The notes under the pieces: generated by a model
Databases searched by the model: none
What the model was told of the DNA's origin: nothing
The model's input: only the letters and a program-made list of their open reading frames with translations
In this document: positions 42,934 through 52,129 of the stretch, piece by piece
Layout: each line of letters opens with the position of its first letter
Numbering within the stretch: the first letter of the stretch is position 1
Made by a program: the position numbers and the translations under genes
Assembly (NCBI RefSeq): GCF_007829815.1
Contig: NZ_VIWT01000001.1
Span: forward strand, 3,371,501 to 3,435,500
Length of the DNA: 64,000 nucleotides
Direction of reading: 5' to 3'
Origin: Kitasatospora viridis
GTDB lineage: Bacteria; Actinomycetota; Actinomycetes; Streptomycetales; Streptomycetaceae

Positions 42934-43536
42934 ATGCCCAGCACCGAGGAGATCCGGAACGAGATCCGCAAGACGCTGAGCGACCCGACCCCGCTCTACG
43001 CCCTGGCGGGCGTGGGCGACCTCGCCTACGAGAAGCTGCGCGAGGTGCCGGGCCGGGTCGAGGCGCTGGCGGCGGACCGCAAGGCCGCCCAGGCGGCGGC
43101 GGTGGCCAGGCTGCACGAGGCGCAGGAGCGGCTGGTCGGGGCGCAGGCCAAGGTGGCCGACTCGGTCGGCACCCTGCCGACCGACCTGAAGTCGCTGCAG
43201 GAGAAGGCGCAGGGCTTCGCGCTCCAGCAGGCGGGCCGGGCTGCCGGGCTGGCCGTCCGGGCCAAGGAGGTCTACGACGAGCTGGCCGAGCGCGGCCGGA
43301 CGGCGGTGAGCCGTCCGGGCGGCGCGACCGGCGAGTCGGTGACCGTGGAGCGGGCCGAGGTGGTCACCTTGGACACCGAGGGCGCCGGGAAGCGGTCGGA
43401 CGCCGCGGCGGAACCGGTCGAGCCGGAGCTCGCCGAGGCCGAGGTGGTCGAGCCGGAGCCGGAGCGGCCGACCGCCAAGCGCGCCCCGCGCTCTCGGCGG
43501 AACCCGGGTGCAGAGCAGCCGGGCACGCAGGAGTAG
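42934..43536 (+). CDS. HbhA-like alpha-helical protein
   Basis: 200 residues. A long amphipathic helix region (EEIRNEIRKTL, EKLREVPGRVEALAADRKAAQAAAVARLHEAQERLVGAQAKVADS, QEKAQGFALQQAGRAAGLAV) precedes an acidic then basic tail (EPVEPELAEAEVVEPEPE and KRAPRSRRNP). This is the layout of mycobacterial heparin-binding haemagglutinin-like proteins, which bind lipids or surfaces and carry a Lys-rich tail; here the tail is short. No signal peptide, so it is cytoplasmic or peripheral. ATG 42934 has GAGAGGAG upstream. It sits in an XRE-HbhA-DUF2516 gene run. Confidence 0.75.
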   Translation: MPSTEEIRNEIRKTLSDPTPLYALAGVGDLAYEKLREVPGRVEALAADRKAAQAAAVARLHEAQERLVGAQAKVADSVGTLPTDLKSLQEKAQGFALQQAGRAAGLAVRAKEVYDELAERGRTAVSRPGGATGESVTVERAEVVTLDTEGAGKRSDAAAEPVEPELAEAEVVEPEPERPTAKRAPRSRRNPGAEQPGTQE

Positions 43537-43676
43537 TCGCGGACGTTGAGCCTGGTGACGCGGTCACGCGGCGGCCGGTGGGGCCGGTCGCGGGCCGTGT
43601 GCCCGGCAGGGTTGGAAGGGGCCGCTGTGGGAAGTCAACTGGGGCGACAGCGGCGCGGTTCGAGTGAGGAGACCCG

Positions 43677-44039
43677 GTGTACATCCTGGCGTACGACCTG
43701 CTGAACCCGTTCTGGTGGCTGTCAGCCGGGGTCATCCTCTTCAAGGCCTTCGCCTTCCTCGATGCGGCCACCCGGCAGGCGGACGCCTACCCGGCGGCGG
43801 AGAAGAAGACCAAGGGCTTCTGGCTGGTCCTGCTCGGCCTGGCGCTGGGCCTCGACCTGCTCCTCGGCGGCAGCATCACCGGCAGCTTCATCACCTTGGC
43901 CGGGCTCGTGGCCGCGATCGTCTACATGGTGGACGTCCGCCCGGCGATCCGGGCGCTGACCGGCTGGCGCGGCCCGACCGACCGGCTGACCCAGGCGCTC
44001 CGCTCGCTCGGCCGGCGGGGCGGCGGCAACCGCTGGTGA
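43677..44039 (+). CDS. DUF2516 small membrane protein
   Basis: 120 residues with a hydrophobic first half (ILAYDLLNPFWWLSAGVILFKAFAF), two more membrane segments (about 48-66 and 70-90) and a basic C-terminus ending RRGGGNRW. The pattern FKAFAFLDAATRQADAYPAAEKKTKGFWL matches DUF2516, an actinobacterial family of unknown function. The start is GTG at 43677 with GAGGAG upstream. A terminator follows the stop, closing the XRE/HbhA/DUF2516 run. Confidence 0.85.
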   Translation: MYILAYDLLNPFWWLSAGVILFKAFAFLDAATRQADAYPAAEKKTKGFWLVLLGLALGLDLLLGGSITGSFITLAGLVAAIVYMVDVRPAIRALTGWRGPTDRLTQALRSLGRRGGGNRW

Positions 44040-44057
44040 GCCTGGACACCTGAGGCG

Positions 44058-44086
44058 CCGTCGGCTGACCCCGGGTCAGCCGACGG
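44058..44086. terminator. Bidirectional terminator between DUF2516 and the RR-phosphatase gene
   Basis: A perfect 13-bp stem (44058-44070 with 44074-44086) with a 3-nt apex, between two convergent genes. Confidence 0.88.
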
Positions 44087-44105
44087 ACCGCGTTCCGGCG
44101 GTGGG

Positions 44106-45923
44106 TCAGCCCATCAGGTGGTGCGGCTGGTTGCGCTCCAGCAGCAGCACCGCGACGTCGTCGGTGAGCGCACCGCCGTTCAGCTCCTCGACCTCGGCCA
44201 GTGCGCCGTCCACCAGCCGGCCCCGGGTCAGCCCGTGCCGCTGGTGGTCGCCGATCAGGGCGAGCAGCCCGTCCTGGCCGAGCCTGCGCGAGCCCGCGCC
44301 GACCCGGCCCTCGATCAAGCCGTCGGTGTAGAGCATCAGGCTCCAGCCGGCCGGCAGTTCGAGGTGGTAGGGCGGCCAGGCGGCCTCGGTGTCGTCGCAG
44401 GCCAGCAGGCCGAGGGCCGGGCCGGCCTGGTCGCTGGGCAGCACCGTCGGCGACTCGGAGCCGGAGAGCAGCAGCGGCGCCGGGTGGCCGGCCAGGTAGA
44501 CCTGGGCGTACTCGGTGGCCGGGCCCTCGGAGGGCAGCGGTTGCTGGCCCACCCCTGGCGCGGGCCGCCGGGTGACGGCCTGGGTGCCGGTGACCGCCTG
44601 GTGGCGCGGCTGGTGCTCGGACGGCCCGCTCGGCGAGATCACCAGCATGCAGAGGGTCGCGAAGATCTCCTCGTTGCGGCGCTCGTGCTCCAGCACGTGC
44701 TGCAGCGTGGTGAGCAGGGTCTGCCCGGTCAGGCCGGCGAAGACCAGGGTGCGCCACGCTATCCGCAGCGCCACACCGAGCGCGGCCTCGTCCGGGCCGT
44801 GGCCGCAGACGTCGCCGATCACCACGTGCACGGTGCCGTCCTCGGTGCGCACCGCGTCGTAGAAGTCGCCGCCGAGCAGGGCGCGGCGGCGGCCGGGCCG
44901 GTAGCGGCGGGTGAAGGAGAGGTCGGCGCCCTCCAGCAGCGGGGTGGGCAGCAGGTGGCGCTGCAGGCGGGCGTTCTCCTGGCCGCGCAGCTCCGCCTCG
45001 ACCAGCCGGCGCTGCGACTCGTCGGCCCGCCTGCGCTCGACCGCGTAGCGCAGCGCGCGGGCCAGCAGCGGGCCGTCGGTGGCGTCCCGGACCAGGAAGT
45101 CCTGGGCGCCGGCGGCCACCGCGTCCGCCCCGAGCTGGGTGTCGGCGGCGTCGGTCAGCACGATCACGGCTGCGCCCGGGGCCAGCCGGAGCACCTCGCG
45201 CAGTCCGTCCAGCGGGTCGCACTCGGCGGCGTGGGCGGCGTCCGAGCCGGCGCTCGGCGCCGCGCCCAGGTCGAGCAGCACGCAGCTGAAGTCGGAGGGC
45301 AGCTGTCGCCCGCGCCGGCCGACCGGGGCGAGCAGGGCGGCCGCGGCGGTCAGGCCCTGCGCCCGGTGCAGCTCGACCGGGGTGCCGCTGGCGGCGACCA
45401 GTTCCTCCAGCAGCCGGGTGTCGGTGCCCTCGTTCTCGATCGCCAGCAGCTTGAGCCCGCCGACCACCCGGTCGGCGCCGGTCGGCCGACGGATGGCCCG
45501 GGGGCCGGGCACCGCCACGGTGCCCGCGGCGGACTCGGCGCGCCGACCGGTCTCGGCCGTCTGGGCACTCTTCTGGGCAGTCTGGGCACTCTGCGCGGCC
45601 GGGGTGCTCGGCGTGTTCGGGGTGTTCGCCGGGACGTCCCGGGTGTCCTGGGCGCCGGCGTGCCGGGGCAGCCGGGCGGCGTCGGCGATCCCGTTCAGCT
45701 CGCCGAGTCCGGCGGTGGTTCCGCCGAGCCGGCCCAGACCCTCCAGGGTGTCGAGGCCGTGGATGGAGTTCAGTCCGTTCATGCCGTTCAGCGCCTCCTC
45801 GCCGACCACCGGAGCGGTCGAATCAGGGCATGGCGCACCGAGGCGCTGACGGACGCCAGCGGCTGCGGGGGCGCCGGACCGGCTCTCGGCGCCGAGTCCT
45901 TGCCCGTCTCCCGTAGCGGGCAC
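44106..45923 (-). CDS. Receiver-like domain fused to a SpoIIE/RsbU-type PP2C phosphatase
   Basis: 605 residues. A disordered, Ala/Thr/Pro-rich N-terminus of about 165 residues precedes a receiver-like domain (LKLLAIENEGTDTRLLEELV..., LLDLGAAPS with an Asp, VIVLTDAADT, then LVRDATDG where response regulators have a Lys) and, after a linker helix (RRRADESQRRLVEAELRGQENARLQRHLLP), a SpoIIE-type PP2C domain: RRALLGGDFYDAVRT, HVVIGDVCGHGPDEAALGVALRIAWRTLVF, LMLYTDGLIEGR and GGALTDDVAVLLLE with its metal-binding Asp residues. It should dephosphorylate an anti-anti-sigma protein. The GTG start at 45923 is preferred because AAGAGGAGGAAG lies just upstream; an ATG at 46016 is possible. Confidence 0.85.
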   Translation of the reverse strand: MPATGDGQGLGAESRSGAPAAAGVRQRLGAPCPDSTAPVVGEEALNGMNGLNSIHGLDTLEGLGRLGGTTAGLGELNGIADAARLPRHAGAQDTRDVPANTPNTPSTPAAQSAQTAQKSAQTAETGRRAESAAGTVAVPGPRAIRRPTGADRVVGGLKLLAIENEGTDTRLLEELVAASGTPVELHRAQGLTAAAALLAPVGRRGRQLPSDFSCVLLDLGAAPSAGSDAAHAAECDPLDGLREVLRLAPGAAVIVLTDAADTQLGADAVAAGAQDFLVRDATDGPLLARALRYAVERRRADESQRRLVEAELRGQENARLQRHLLPTPLLEGADLSFTRRYRPGRRRALLGGDFYDAVRTEDGTVHVVIGDVCGHGPDEAALGVALRIAWRTLVFAGLTGQTLLTTLQHVLEHERRNEEIFATLCMLVISPSGPSEHQPRHQAVTGTQAVTRRPAPGVGQQPLPSEGPATEYAQVYLAGHPAPLLLSGSESPTVLPSDQAGPALGLLACDDTEAAWPPYHLELPAGWSLMLYTDGLIEGRVGAGSRRLGQDGLLALIGDHQRHGLTRGRLVDGALAEVEELNGGALTDDVAVLLLERNQPHHLMG

Positions 45924-46146
45924 GGATGCTTCCTCCTCTTCCCTGACGGGGTAACGGCTGCGGTCCGTGCGCAGTGCCCGCCGGGCACCGCGAGTCAGGG
46001 AACCTTTCGCGACCATAACGTGATCTCCGGGGATTTCCTTGGCTGGCCGCCGTGGATGTGGTTATTGCCACGCAGGTGGCGGGCTTGTCTGCTGAGGTGG
46101 GCCGAGCGGGTCCGGGATCCGCCCGGTCGGAGGCGAGGAGTTGACG

Positions 46147-46722
46147 GTGACACAGATCACACTGGTCCAGGGTGATATCACGGCGCAGCACGTTGATGTG
46201 GTGGTCAACGCCGCCAACTCGTCGCTGCTGGGCGGCGGCGGGGTGGACGGCGCGATCCACCGGGCCGGCGGCCCGCGGATCCTGGCCGAGTGCCGGGCGC
46301 TGCGCGCCTCGCACTACGGCGGTGGGCTCAAGGAGGGGCAGGCGGTGGCGACCACGGCCGGGGACCTGCCGGCCGAGCATGTGGTGCACACCGTCGGTCC
46401 GGTGTACCGGGACGAGAGCGTCGAGCGCGGAACGGAGCTGCTGGCGTCCTGCTACCGGCAGTCGCTCCGGTTGGCGGTGGAACTGGGTGCCCGGAGTGTC
46501 GCGTTCCCGGCCATCTCGACCGGGGTGTTCGGCTGGCCCATGGAGTCGGCGGCGCGGATCGCGCTGTCGACCGTGCGGGCGGAGTTGGCGGCCGCCGGAT
46601 CGGGTGGTGGGGCGGACGGTGGGCTGGTGGAGGTGCGGTTCGTGCTGTTCGGGTCGGAAGCCTACGGGGTGTTCGAAGGGGTGTGGCGCGAGCTGGCCGA
46701 GGGCGGGCCCGCCGCGGACTGA
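46147..46722 (+). CDS. Macro-domain O-acetyl-ADP-ribose deacetylase
   Basis: 191 residues, one macro domain (YmdB/Poa1p class): [39 protein letters not shown] with the Asn and Asp of the ADP-ribose site, [39 protein letters not shown] and [23 protein letters not shown] with the G-T-G-V-F-G loop. It removes ADP-ribose or its acetyl ester. The start is given as GTG at 46147, 6 nt after GAGGAG; a TTG at 46141 is in frame. It stands alone, divergent from the phosphatase gene. Confidence 0.9.
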   Translation: MTQITLVQGDITAQHVDVVVNAANSSLLGGGGVDGAIHRAGGPRILAECRALRASHYGGGLKEGQAVATTAGDLPAEHVVHTVGPVYRDESVERGTELLASCYRQSLRLAVELGARSVAFPAISTGVFGWPMESAARIALSTVRAELAAAGSGGGADGGLVEVRFVLFGSEAYGVFEGVWRELAEGGPAAD

Positions 46723-46890
46723 TGGCTTGTCTGGTCGAGTCAAGGAGCGTCGGCTGATCTGATCCCATGGTGGCCTGACGGGCCGTCAACACGCCAGAGC
46801 AATTCGATAACTCGTTCGAGTGAATCGATCGACCGTCCCGGAGTGTCGAACCCGTCCGGCCGGCGCCGAGCAGGGCACCGGGGCCGGCCG

Positions 46891-47736
46891 TCAGGGCGCC
46901 AGGGCCGACCAGGGCAGCGTGACCTCGCCCTGCCGCCACCGCCGCGGCTGGTCCACCACCGGCCACTGCCCGGCCAGCGCCGCGCAGGCCGCCACCCAGC
47001 GCTGCCGGACCCCGAACGCCCCGTACGGCGCGGCCGCCGCCCAGGCCCGGTCGAAGTCGGCCAGGAAGGCGTGTACCGGCCGCCCCGGCACGTTGTGGTG
47101 GATCAGCGCCTTGGGCAGCCGTTCGGCCAGGTCGGAGGGCCGCTCCAGGCCGGCCAGCCGGGCCGCGAAGGTCACCGTGCGCGGCCCCTGCGGCCCGAGC
47201 GCCACCCAGACGTGCCGCCGCCCGACCTCGTCGCAGGTGCCCTCGACCAGCAGCCCGTCCGGCGCCAGCCGGGCGCAGAGCCGCTGCCAGACCGCCTCGA
47301 CCGCCTCCTCCTGGTACTGCCGCAGCACGTTGGCGGCCCGGATCAGCAGGGCGTCGGCACCGTCCAGCGGCACCTCGAACCCGCCCCGGCGGAAGCTCAG
47401 CCCCGGCGGTCGGGCGTACGGCAGCGCGGCCGCCACCCGGGCCGGCTCGATCTCGATCCCGACCGTGCGGACGTCCGGCCGGACCGCCGCCAGCCGCCCG
47501 TACAGCTCCACCGCGGTCCACGGCGCCGCGCCGTAGCCCAGGTCCACCGCGACCGGCGGGGCGTCGGCCCGGCGCAGCCGGGCGCCCATGGTGTGCACGA
47601 TCCAGCGGTCCATCCGCCGCAGCCGGTTGGTGTTGGTGGTGCCCCGGGTCACGGTGCCCACCGGCCGGGTGGCCGCGCTCCGGCGCCCGCCGGGCCGGGG
47701 GAGGTCCCCGGGGCCCGGGTCGAACGAAGCGGTCAT
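46891..47736 (-). CDS. Class I SAM-dependent methyltransferase, conserved beside mshA
   Basis: 281 residues. A Rossmann-fold methyltransferase core with PPVAVDLGYGAAPWTAVELYGRL (motif I, near 62-85), TVGIEIEPARVAAALPYA and ADALLIRAANVLRQYQEEAVEAVWQRLCARLAPDGLLVEGTCDE near 130-170; a Trp/Arg-rich C-terminal extension follows. Its substrate is unknown. ATG 47736, 6 nt after TACCCT on the minus strand, suggests a leaderless transcript. It is divergent from mshA, an arrangement seen repeatedly in actinomycetes; a mycothiol link is only guesswork. Confidence 0.82.
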   Translation of the reverse strand: MTASFDPGPGDLPRPGGRRSAATRPVGTVTRGTTNTNRLRRMDRWIVHTMGARLRRADAPPVAVDLGYGAAPWTAVELYGRLAAVRPDVRTVGIEIEPARVAAALPYARPPGLSFRRGGFEVPLDGADALLIRAANVLRQYQEEAVEAVWQRLCARLAPDGLLVEGTCDEVGRRHVWVALGPQGPRTVTFAARLAGLERPSDLAERLPKALIHHNVPGRPVHAFLADFDRAWAAAAPYGAFGVRQRWVAACAALAGQWPVVDQPRRWRQGEVTLPWSALAP

Positions 47737-47856
47737 GCACGCAGGGTACGCGGCGCGCCCCACACCCCGGCCCGCGCGCCCGGGGCGCGGACCGGGGCGC
47801 GGACCAGGGCGCGGGCCGGCCGCGCGGCGACTGAGTCGACCGTCACTCCGTCAAGC

Positions 47857-47884
47857 GGGAATGCGACCTGGCGCTCGCGGGTTG
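47857..47884 (+). promoter_or_regulatory. Sigma-R-type promoter of mshA
   Basis: GGGAAT (47857-47862) is followed 18 bp later by GTTG (47881-47884), the -35/-10 consensus of the thiol-oxidation sigma factor SigR. mshA is a known SigR target in streptomycetes. The start codon of mshA is 59 nt downstream. Confidence 0.75.
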
Positions 47885-47942
47885 TCGGGCTGGTGAACCT
47901 GGTAGTGGGGTCCGAGATCCGGACCAGAGAGGTTGCAGGCGA

Positions 47943-49316
47943 GTGATCCAGAACCCCGTGTCGGCAGCGTGGCGCGACCGCTCCTCCGCACCGCGCGGCC
48001 GCCTGCACGCCTTCGCCTCCGGCCGCCCCCGCCGCCCCCGCCGGGTGGCGATGCTGAGCGTGCACACCTCCCCGCTGCACCAGCCGGGCACCGGCGACGC
48101 GGGCGGGATGAACGTCTACATCGTCGAGCTGGCCAAGCGCCTCGCCGCGCTGGACATCGAGGTGGAGGTGTTCACCCGCTACACCTCCTCCGACCTGCCG
48201 CCGACCGTCGAGCTGGCGCCCGGCGTGCTGGTCCGGCACGTCACCGCCGGCCCGTACGAGGGGCTGGTCAAGGAGGACCTGCCGGCCCAGCTGTGCGCCT
48301 TCACGCACGGCGTGCTGCGCACCGAGGCGGGCCACCGCCCCGGCCACTACGACCTGGTGCACTCGCACTACTGGCTCTCCGGCCAGGTGGGCTGGCTGGC
48401 CGCGCAGCGCTGGGGCGTGCCGCTGGTGCACACCATGCACACCATGGCCAAGGTGAAGAACGCCGCGCTGGCCCGGTGCGACACCCCCGAGCCCGCCGCC
48501 CGCGTGATCGGCGAGACCCAGGTGGTCGAGGCGGCCGACCGGCTGATCGCCAACACCGCGGACGAGGCCGGCGAGCTGGCCTTCCACTACGGCGCCCGGC
48601 CGGACCAGCTGGCCGTGGTGCACCCCGGGGTCAACCTGGAGCTGTTCCACCCCGGCGGGCCGGGCGCCCAGCGGATCGCGCGGGCCGAGCTGGGGCTGCC
48701 GGCCGACGCCGCGGTGCTGCTCTTCGCCGGCCGGATCCAGCCGCTCAAGGCGCCGGAGGTGCTGCTCCAGGCGGCCGGGGTGCTGCTGGAGCGGCGGCCC
48801 GAGCTGCGCGAGCGGCTGGTGCTGGCGGTGGTCGGCGGGCCGTCCGGGAACGGCCTGGCCAAGCCGCAGAGCCTGCAGAAGCTGGCCGCGGAGCTGGGCC
48901 TGGGCGACATGGTCCGGTTCCACCCGCCGGTCGGCCAGGCCGACCTGGCCCGCTGGTACCGGGCCGCGACCGCCCTGGTGATGCCCTCGCACAGCGAGTC
49001 GTTCGGCCTGGTGGCGCTGGAGGCGCAGGCGTGCGCCACCCCGGTGGTGGCCGCCGCGGTCGGCGGGCTGCCGGTGGCGGTGCGGGACGGCGAGACCGGC
49101 ACCCTGGTCCAGGGGCACGACCCGGCGGACTGGGCCACCGCGCTGGAGCCGTACGTGGTGCGGCCCGAGCTGGTGGCCCGGCTGGGCGCCGAGGCGGCCC
49201 GGCACGCGGCCGGCTTCGGCTGGAGCGCGGCCGCGGCGGCCACCGCGGACGTCTACGCCGGCACCCTGGTCAGGCCCGCCGGCCGGGTCGGTCCGGCCCG
49301 CCGCCGACTGCACTGA
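47943..49316 (+). CDS. mshA: D-inositol-3-phosphate glycosyltransferase, first enzyme of mycothiol synthesis
   Basis: 457 residues, GT-B fold of family GT4. It couples UDP-GlcNAc to 1L-inositol-1-phosphate. Motifs: [35 protein letters not shown] at the start of the first Rossmann domain, [16 protein letters not shown] near 142, [17 protein letters not shown] near 260, [27 protein letters not shown] near 352 (nucleotide-binding Glu) and [19 protein letters not shown]. The start is GTG at 47943; an N-terminal basic extension of about 34 residues is not part of the fold. A SigR-type promoter lies upstream; a methyltransferase gene is divergent and the YbjN gene follows. Confidence 0.95.
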   Translation: MIQNPVSAAWRDRSSAPRGRLHAFASGRPRRPRRVAMLSVHTSPLHQPGTGDAGGMNVYIVELAKRLAALDIEVEVFTRYTSSDLPPTVELAPGVLVRHVTAGPYEGLVKEDLPAQLCAFTHGVLRTEAGHRPGHYDLVHSHYWLSGQVGWLAAQRWGVPLVHTMHTMAKVKNAALARCDTPEPAARVIGETQVVEAADRLIANTADEAGELAFHYGARPDQLAVVHPGVNLELFHPGGPGAQRIARAELGLPADAAVLLFAGRIQPLKAPEVLLQAAGVLLERRPELRERLVLAVVGGPSGNGLAKPQSLQKLAAELGLGDMVRFHPPVGQADLARWYRAATALVMPSHSESFGLVALEAQACATPVVAAAVGGLPVAVRDGETGTLVQGHDPADWATALEPYVVRPELVARLGAEAARHAAGFGWSAAAAATADVYAGTLVRPAGRVGPARRRLH

Positions 49317-49357
49317 CGGCGGGCCGCGCGCCGGGGTCCTGGGCCCCGGCCGCTACC

Positions 49358-49377
49358 TGCCGGTAAGTTCACCGGCA
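49358..49377. promoter_or_regulatory. Palindrome over the YbjN start
   Basis: TGCCGGT-N6-ACCGGCA: perfect 7-bp arms (49358-49364 and 49371-49377). The spacer plus flank gives a -10 TAAGTT (49364-49369), 7 nt before the ATG at 49377, so a bound protein would cover both. Confidence 0.5.
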
Positions 49378-49892
49378 TGGCTATCCGCACCAAGGACCAG
49401 GCGCTCGCCGAGCTGGCCGCCGCGCTGGAGCAGACCGGCGTCGGCTGGGAGCCGGCCGTCGCCGACCCCTACACCCTGGTCGCCACCCTCCCGGGCACCC
49501 GCAAGCTGAGCACCACCTGCGCGCTGCGGGTCGGCGACCACACCCTCTCGGTGAACGCCTTCGTGATCCGCCGCCCGGACGAGAACCACGAGGCGGTGTT
49601 CCGCTGGCTGTTGGAGCGCAACACCCGGCTCGCCGGGGTGGCCTACGCGCTGGACCCGCTGGGCGACGTCTACCTGACCGGCCGGCTGCCGCTGGACGCG
49701 CTGACCGCCGAGGTGGTGGACCAGCTGCTCGGCACCGTGCTGGCGGCGGCCGACGAGCCCTTCGACACCCTGCTGGAGCTCGGGTTCGCCGGTGCGATCC
49801 GGCGGGAGTGGGAGTGGCGGACCAAGCGCGGGGAGTCCACCCGCAACCTGGCCGCCTTCGCCCACCTCGCCGAGCGGCCCGCGCAGGACTGA
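49377..49892 (+). CDS. YbjN-domain protein
   Basis: 171 residues, one T3SS-chaperone/YbjN-like domain: DQALAELAAALEQTGVGWEPAVADPYTLVATLPGTRKLSTTCALRVGDHTLSVNAFVIRR, EAVFRWLLERNTRLAGVAYALDPLGDVYLTGRLPLDAL and VVDQLLGTVLAAADEPFDTLLELGFAGAIRREWEWR. A role in stress tolerance is described for some family members; none is established in actinomycetes. ATG 49377 lies 7 nt after TAAGTT, a probable leaderless start inside a palindrome. It follows mshA directly and precedes the convergent MFS gene. Confidence 0.85.
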   Translation: MAIRTKDQALAELAAALEQTGVGWEPAVADPYTLVATLPGTRKLSTTCALRVGDHTLSVNAFVIRRPDENHEAVFRWLLERNTRLAGVAYALDPLGDVYLTGRLPLDALTAEVVDQLLGTVLAAADEPFDTLLELGFAGAIRREWEWRTKRGESTRNLAAFAHLAERPAQD

Positions 49893-49924
49893 GCCGGCTC
49901 GGACTGGGCCGCTCTGAGCCGCCG

Positions 49925-51214
49925 TCAGGCGACGGTCGCCTCCGCGGCGGTGCGGGCCGGGAGCCCCTCGGGGATCCGGGCCGCCGCCGCGTCCGCGACC
50001 CGCCGGGCGACCAGCAGGTAGCCGATCCCGGACACGGTGCCGAGCAGCGCGCAGCCGCCCCAGACGGAGTCCGCGCCGACGTGTTCCAGCAGCAGGCCGC
50101 CGAGCGCCGGGCCGAGGCAGGCGGCCGATGACCAGGCCAGCGAGGAGACGCCCTGGTAGCGCCCGCGGGCGTGGGTCGGCGAGAGCTCGGCGACCAGGCT
50201 CATGTTGCTGGGCATCTGGATGATCTCGCCGACCGTCCAGATCGCCACGGTCAGTGCGAAGAAGAGCACCGAGCGGCCGGCGAAGGCGGTGAGCGCGGCG
50301 CCCCAGCCGGCCAGCAGCGCGCCGGTCATCAGCAGCTTGGCCCGGTCCCGGCCCTGGATCATCCGGGTGACCGGGATCTGCAGCAGCACGATCAGGAAGC
50401 CGTTGAGCCCGATCACCAGGCCGTACTGGGTGGCGCTCAGCTTGGCCTGTCCCATCACCATGGCCAGGGTGGTGCTGCCCTGCTGCATCACCATCGCGAA
50501 CAGGAAGGTCATCGAGACCAGCGCGATGAACCGGCCGTCCCGGAACACCGTGCCCAGGCCGACCCGGGGCGCGGCCGCCCGCTCGTCCGGGCGGGGCGCC
50601 GTCGGCCGGGACTCCGGGACCTTGGTGAAGACGACCAGCGCGCAGAGCAGCGTGGTGGCCGCGTCGGCCAGGAAGAGCAGCAGGTAGCCGTGGACGGCGA
50701 TCAGCCCGGCGACCGCGGCCGAGACGCCGAAGCCGATGTTGATCGCCCAGTAGTTGATCGAGAAGGCGCGCACCCGGTCGGCGGCGGGCACCACGTCGGC
50801 GATCACCGCGGAGATCGCCGGGCGGGAGGCGTTGGCGCTCAGGCCGGTCAGGAAGGCGACGGCCGCGATCACCAGCTGGCCCCGGGAGAAGCCCAGCGCG
50901 GCGGTGCTCAGCGCGGTCATGGTCTGCGCGACCAGGATGGTGGGCCGCCGGCCGATCCGGTCGGCCAGCACGCCGCCGGTGAGCGAGGCGACCGCCGAGC
51001 CCAGCCCGTAGAGCGAGGCCACCAGGCCCGCGTAGCCGGTCGAGTAGCCGCGGACGGCCGTGAGGTAGAGCGCCATGAAGGTGACCACGAAGCCGCCGAG
51101 CTTGTTCACCAGGGTCGAGGTCCACAGCCACCAGAAGGCGGACGGCAGCCCGCCCAGCGACTCGGTGGCCGCGGCGCGAAATCTGACGGGCAACTGGGCG
51201 ACGGCGGCGGGCAT
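49925..51214 (-). CDS. MFS transporter (MdtH-like)
   Basis: 429 residues and 12 transmembrane helices with the MFS signature VLADRIGRRPTILVAQTMTALSTAAL near residues 80-105 and the symmetric RMIQGRDRAKLLMTGALLAGWG in the second half. The N-terminal region (SAFWWLWTSTLVNKLGGFVVTFMALYLT) resembles MdtH and other drug-proton antiporters. Substrate unknown. ATG 51214 has GGGAGCC upstream. It is convergent with the YbjN gene, whose stop region carries short repeats, and divergent from gpmA. Confidence 0.9.
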   Translation of the reverse strand: MPAAVAQLPVRFRAAATESLGGLPSAFWWLWTSTLVNKLGGFVVTFMALYLTAVRGYSTGYAGLVASLYGLGSAVASLTGGVLADRIGRRPTILVAQTMTALSTAALGFSRGQLVIAAVAFLTGLSANASRPAISAVIADVVPAADRVRAFSINYWAINIGFGVSAAVAGLIAVHGYLLLFLADAATTLLCALVVFTKVPESRPTAPRPDERAAAPRVGLGTVFRDGRFIALVSMTFLFAMVMQQGSTTLAMVMGQAKLSATQYGLVIGLNGFLIVLLQIPVTRMIQGRDRAKLLMTGALLAGWGAALTAFAGRSVLFFALTVAIWTVGEIIQMPSNMSLVAELSPTHARGRYQGVSSLAWSSAACLGPALGGLLLEHVGADSVWGGCALLGTVSGIGYLLVARRVADAAAARIPEGLPARTAAEATVA

Positions 51215-51361
51215 GGCGGCTCCCGGGGCGGCAGGTGTCCCGGTCAGCGGGGTGGGGTTGACCGGTGTCCGGAACAGTAAGTGGCTCTAGCGACGAGCAC
51301 ACATTACAGAGCGGTCCCTGCCCAGGCCAGGGGTTTATGCGGACGCATTAAGCTGTCGCCC

Positions 51362-52120
51362 ATGGCTGACACGACCTACCGCTTGATCCTGCTCCGCCAC
51401 GGCGAGAGCCAGTGGAACCAGAAGAACCTCTTCACCGGTTGGGTCGACGTCGACCTCAACGAGAAGGGCGAGAAGGAGGCGGCGCGCGGCGGCGAACTGC
51501 TGGCCGCCGAAGGCCTGCTGCCGGACGTGCTGCACACCTCGCTGCTGCGCCGGGCCATCCGCACCTCGCAGATCGCGCTGGACAAGGCCGACCGCCACTG
51601 GATCCCGGTCAGCCGCAGCTGGCGCCTGAACGAGCGCCACTACGGCGCGCTGCAGGGCAAGGACAAGGCGCAGACCCTGGCCGAGTTCGGCGAGGAGCAG
51701 TTCCAGCTCTGGCGCCGCTCGTACGACACCCCGCCGCCGGTGCTGCCCGACGACGCCGAGTACTCGCAGGCCGGCGACGCCCGCTACGGCGAGATCCCGA
51801 GCGAGCTGCGTCCGCGCACCGAGTGCCTGAAGGACGTCGTCGACCGGATGCTGCCCTACTGGTACGACGCGATCGTGCCGGACCTGGCCGCCGGCCGCAC
51901 CGTGCTGGTCACCGCGCACGGCAACAGCCTGCGCGCACTGGTCAAGCACCTGGACGGCATCTCCGACGAGGCGATCGCCGGCCTGAACATCCCCACCGGC
52001 ATCCCGCTGGTCTACGAGCTGGACGCGGACTTCAAGCCGCTCGCCGCCGGCGGCCGCTACCTGGACCCGGAGGCCGCCGCGGCCGCCATCGAGGCGGTCA
52101 AGAACCAGGGCAAGAAGTAG
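51362..52120 (+). CDS. gpmA: 2,3-bisphosphoglycerate-dependent phosphoglycerate mutase
   Basis: 252 residues. Converts 3- and 2-phosphoglycerate in glycolysis through a phospho-His intermediate. Motifs: [24 protein letters not shown] with the catalytic His, [33 protein letters not shown] with the acid Glu, and [16 protein letters not shown] near 178 with the second His. ATG 51362 lies 7 nt after TAAGCT, consistent with leaderless expression. A 19-bp terminator follows. Confidence 0.95.
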   Translation: MADTTYRLILLRHGESQWNQKNLFTGWVDVDLNEKGEKEAARGGELLAAEGLLPDVLHTSLLRRAIRTSQIALDKADRHWIPVSRSWRLNERHYGALQGKDKAQTLAEFGEEQFQLWRRSYDTPPPVLPDDAEYSQAGDARYGEIPSELRPRTECLKDVVDRMLPYWYDAIVPDLAAGRTVLVTAHGNSLRALVKHLDGISDEAIAGLNIPTGIPLVYELDADFKPLAAGGRYLDPEAAAAAIEAVKNQGKK

Positions 52121-52129
52121 CACCCCCGC

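Noticed and set aside
46016..46016. ATG 46016 as the start of the receiver-phosphatase
   Set aside because: The first 31 codons have third positions unlike the rest and a much stronger ribosome-binding site precedes GTG 45923.
46800..46830. ACTCGTTCGAGT-type palindrome upstream of the methyltransferase stop
   Set aside because: Short, lies between the ends of two convergent genes and has no promoter context.
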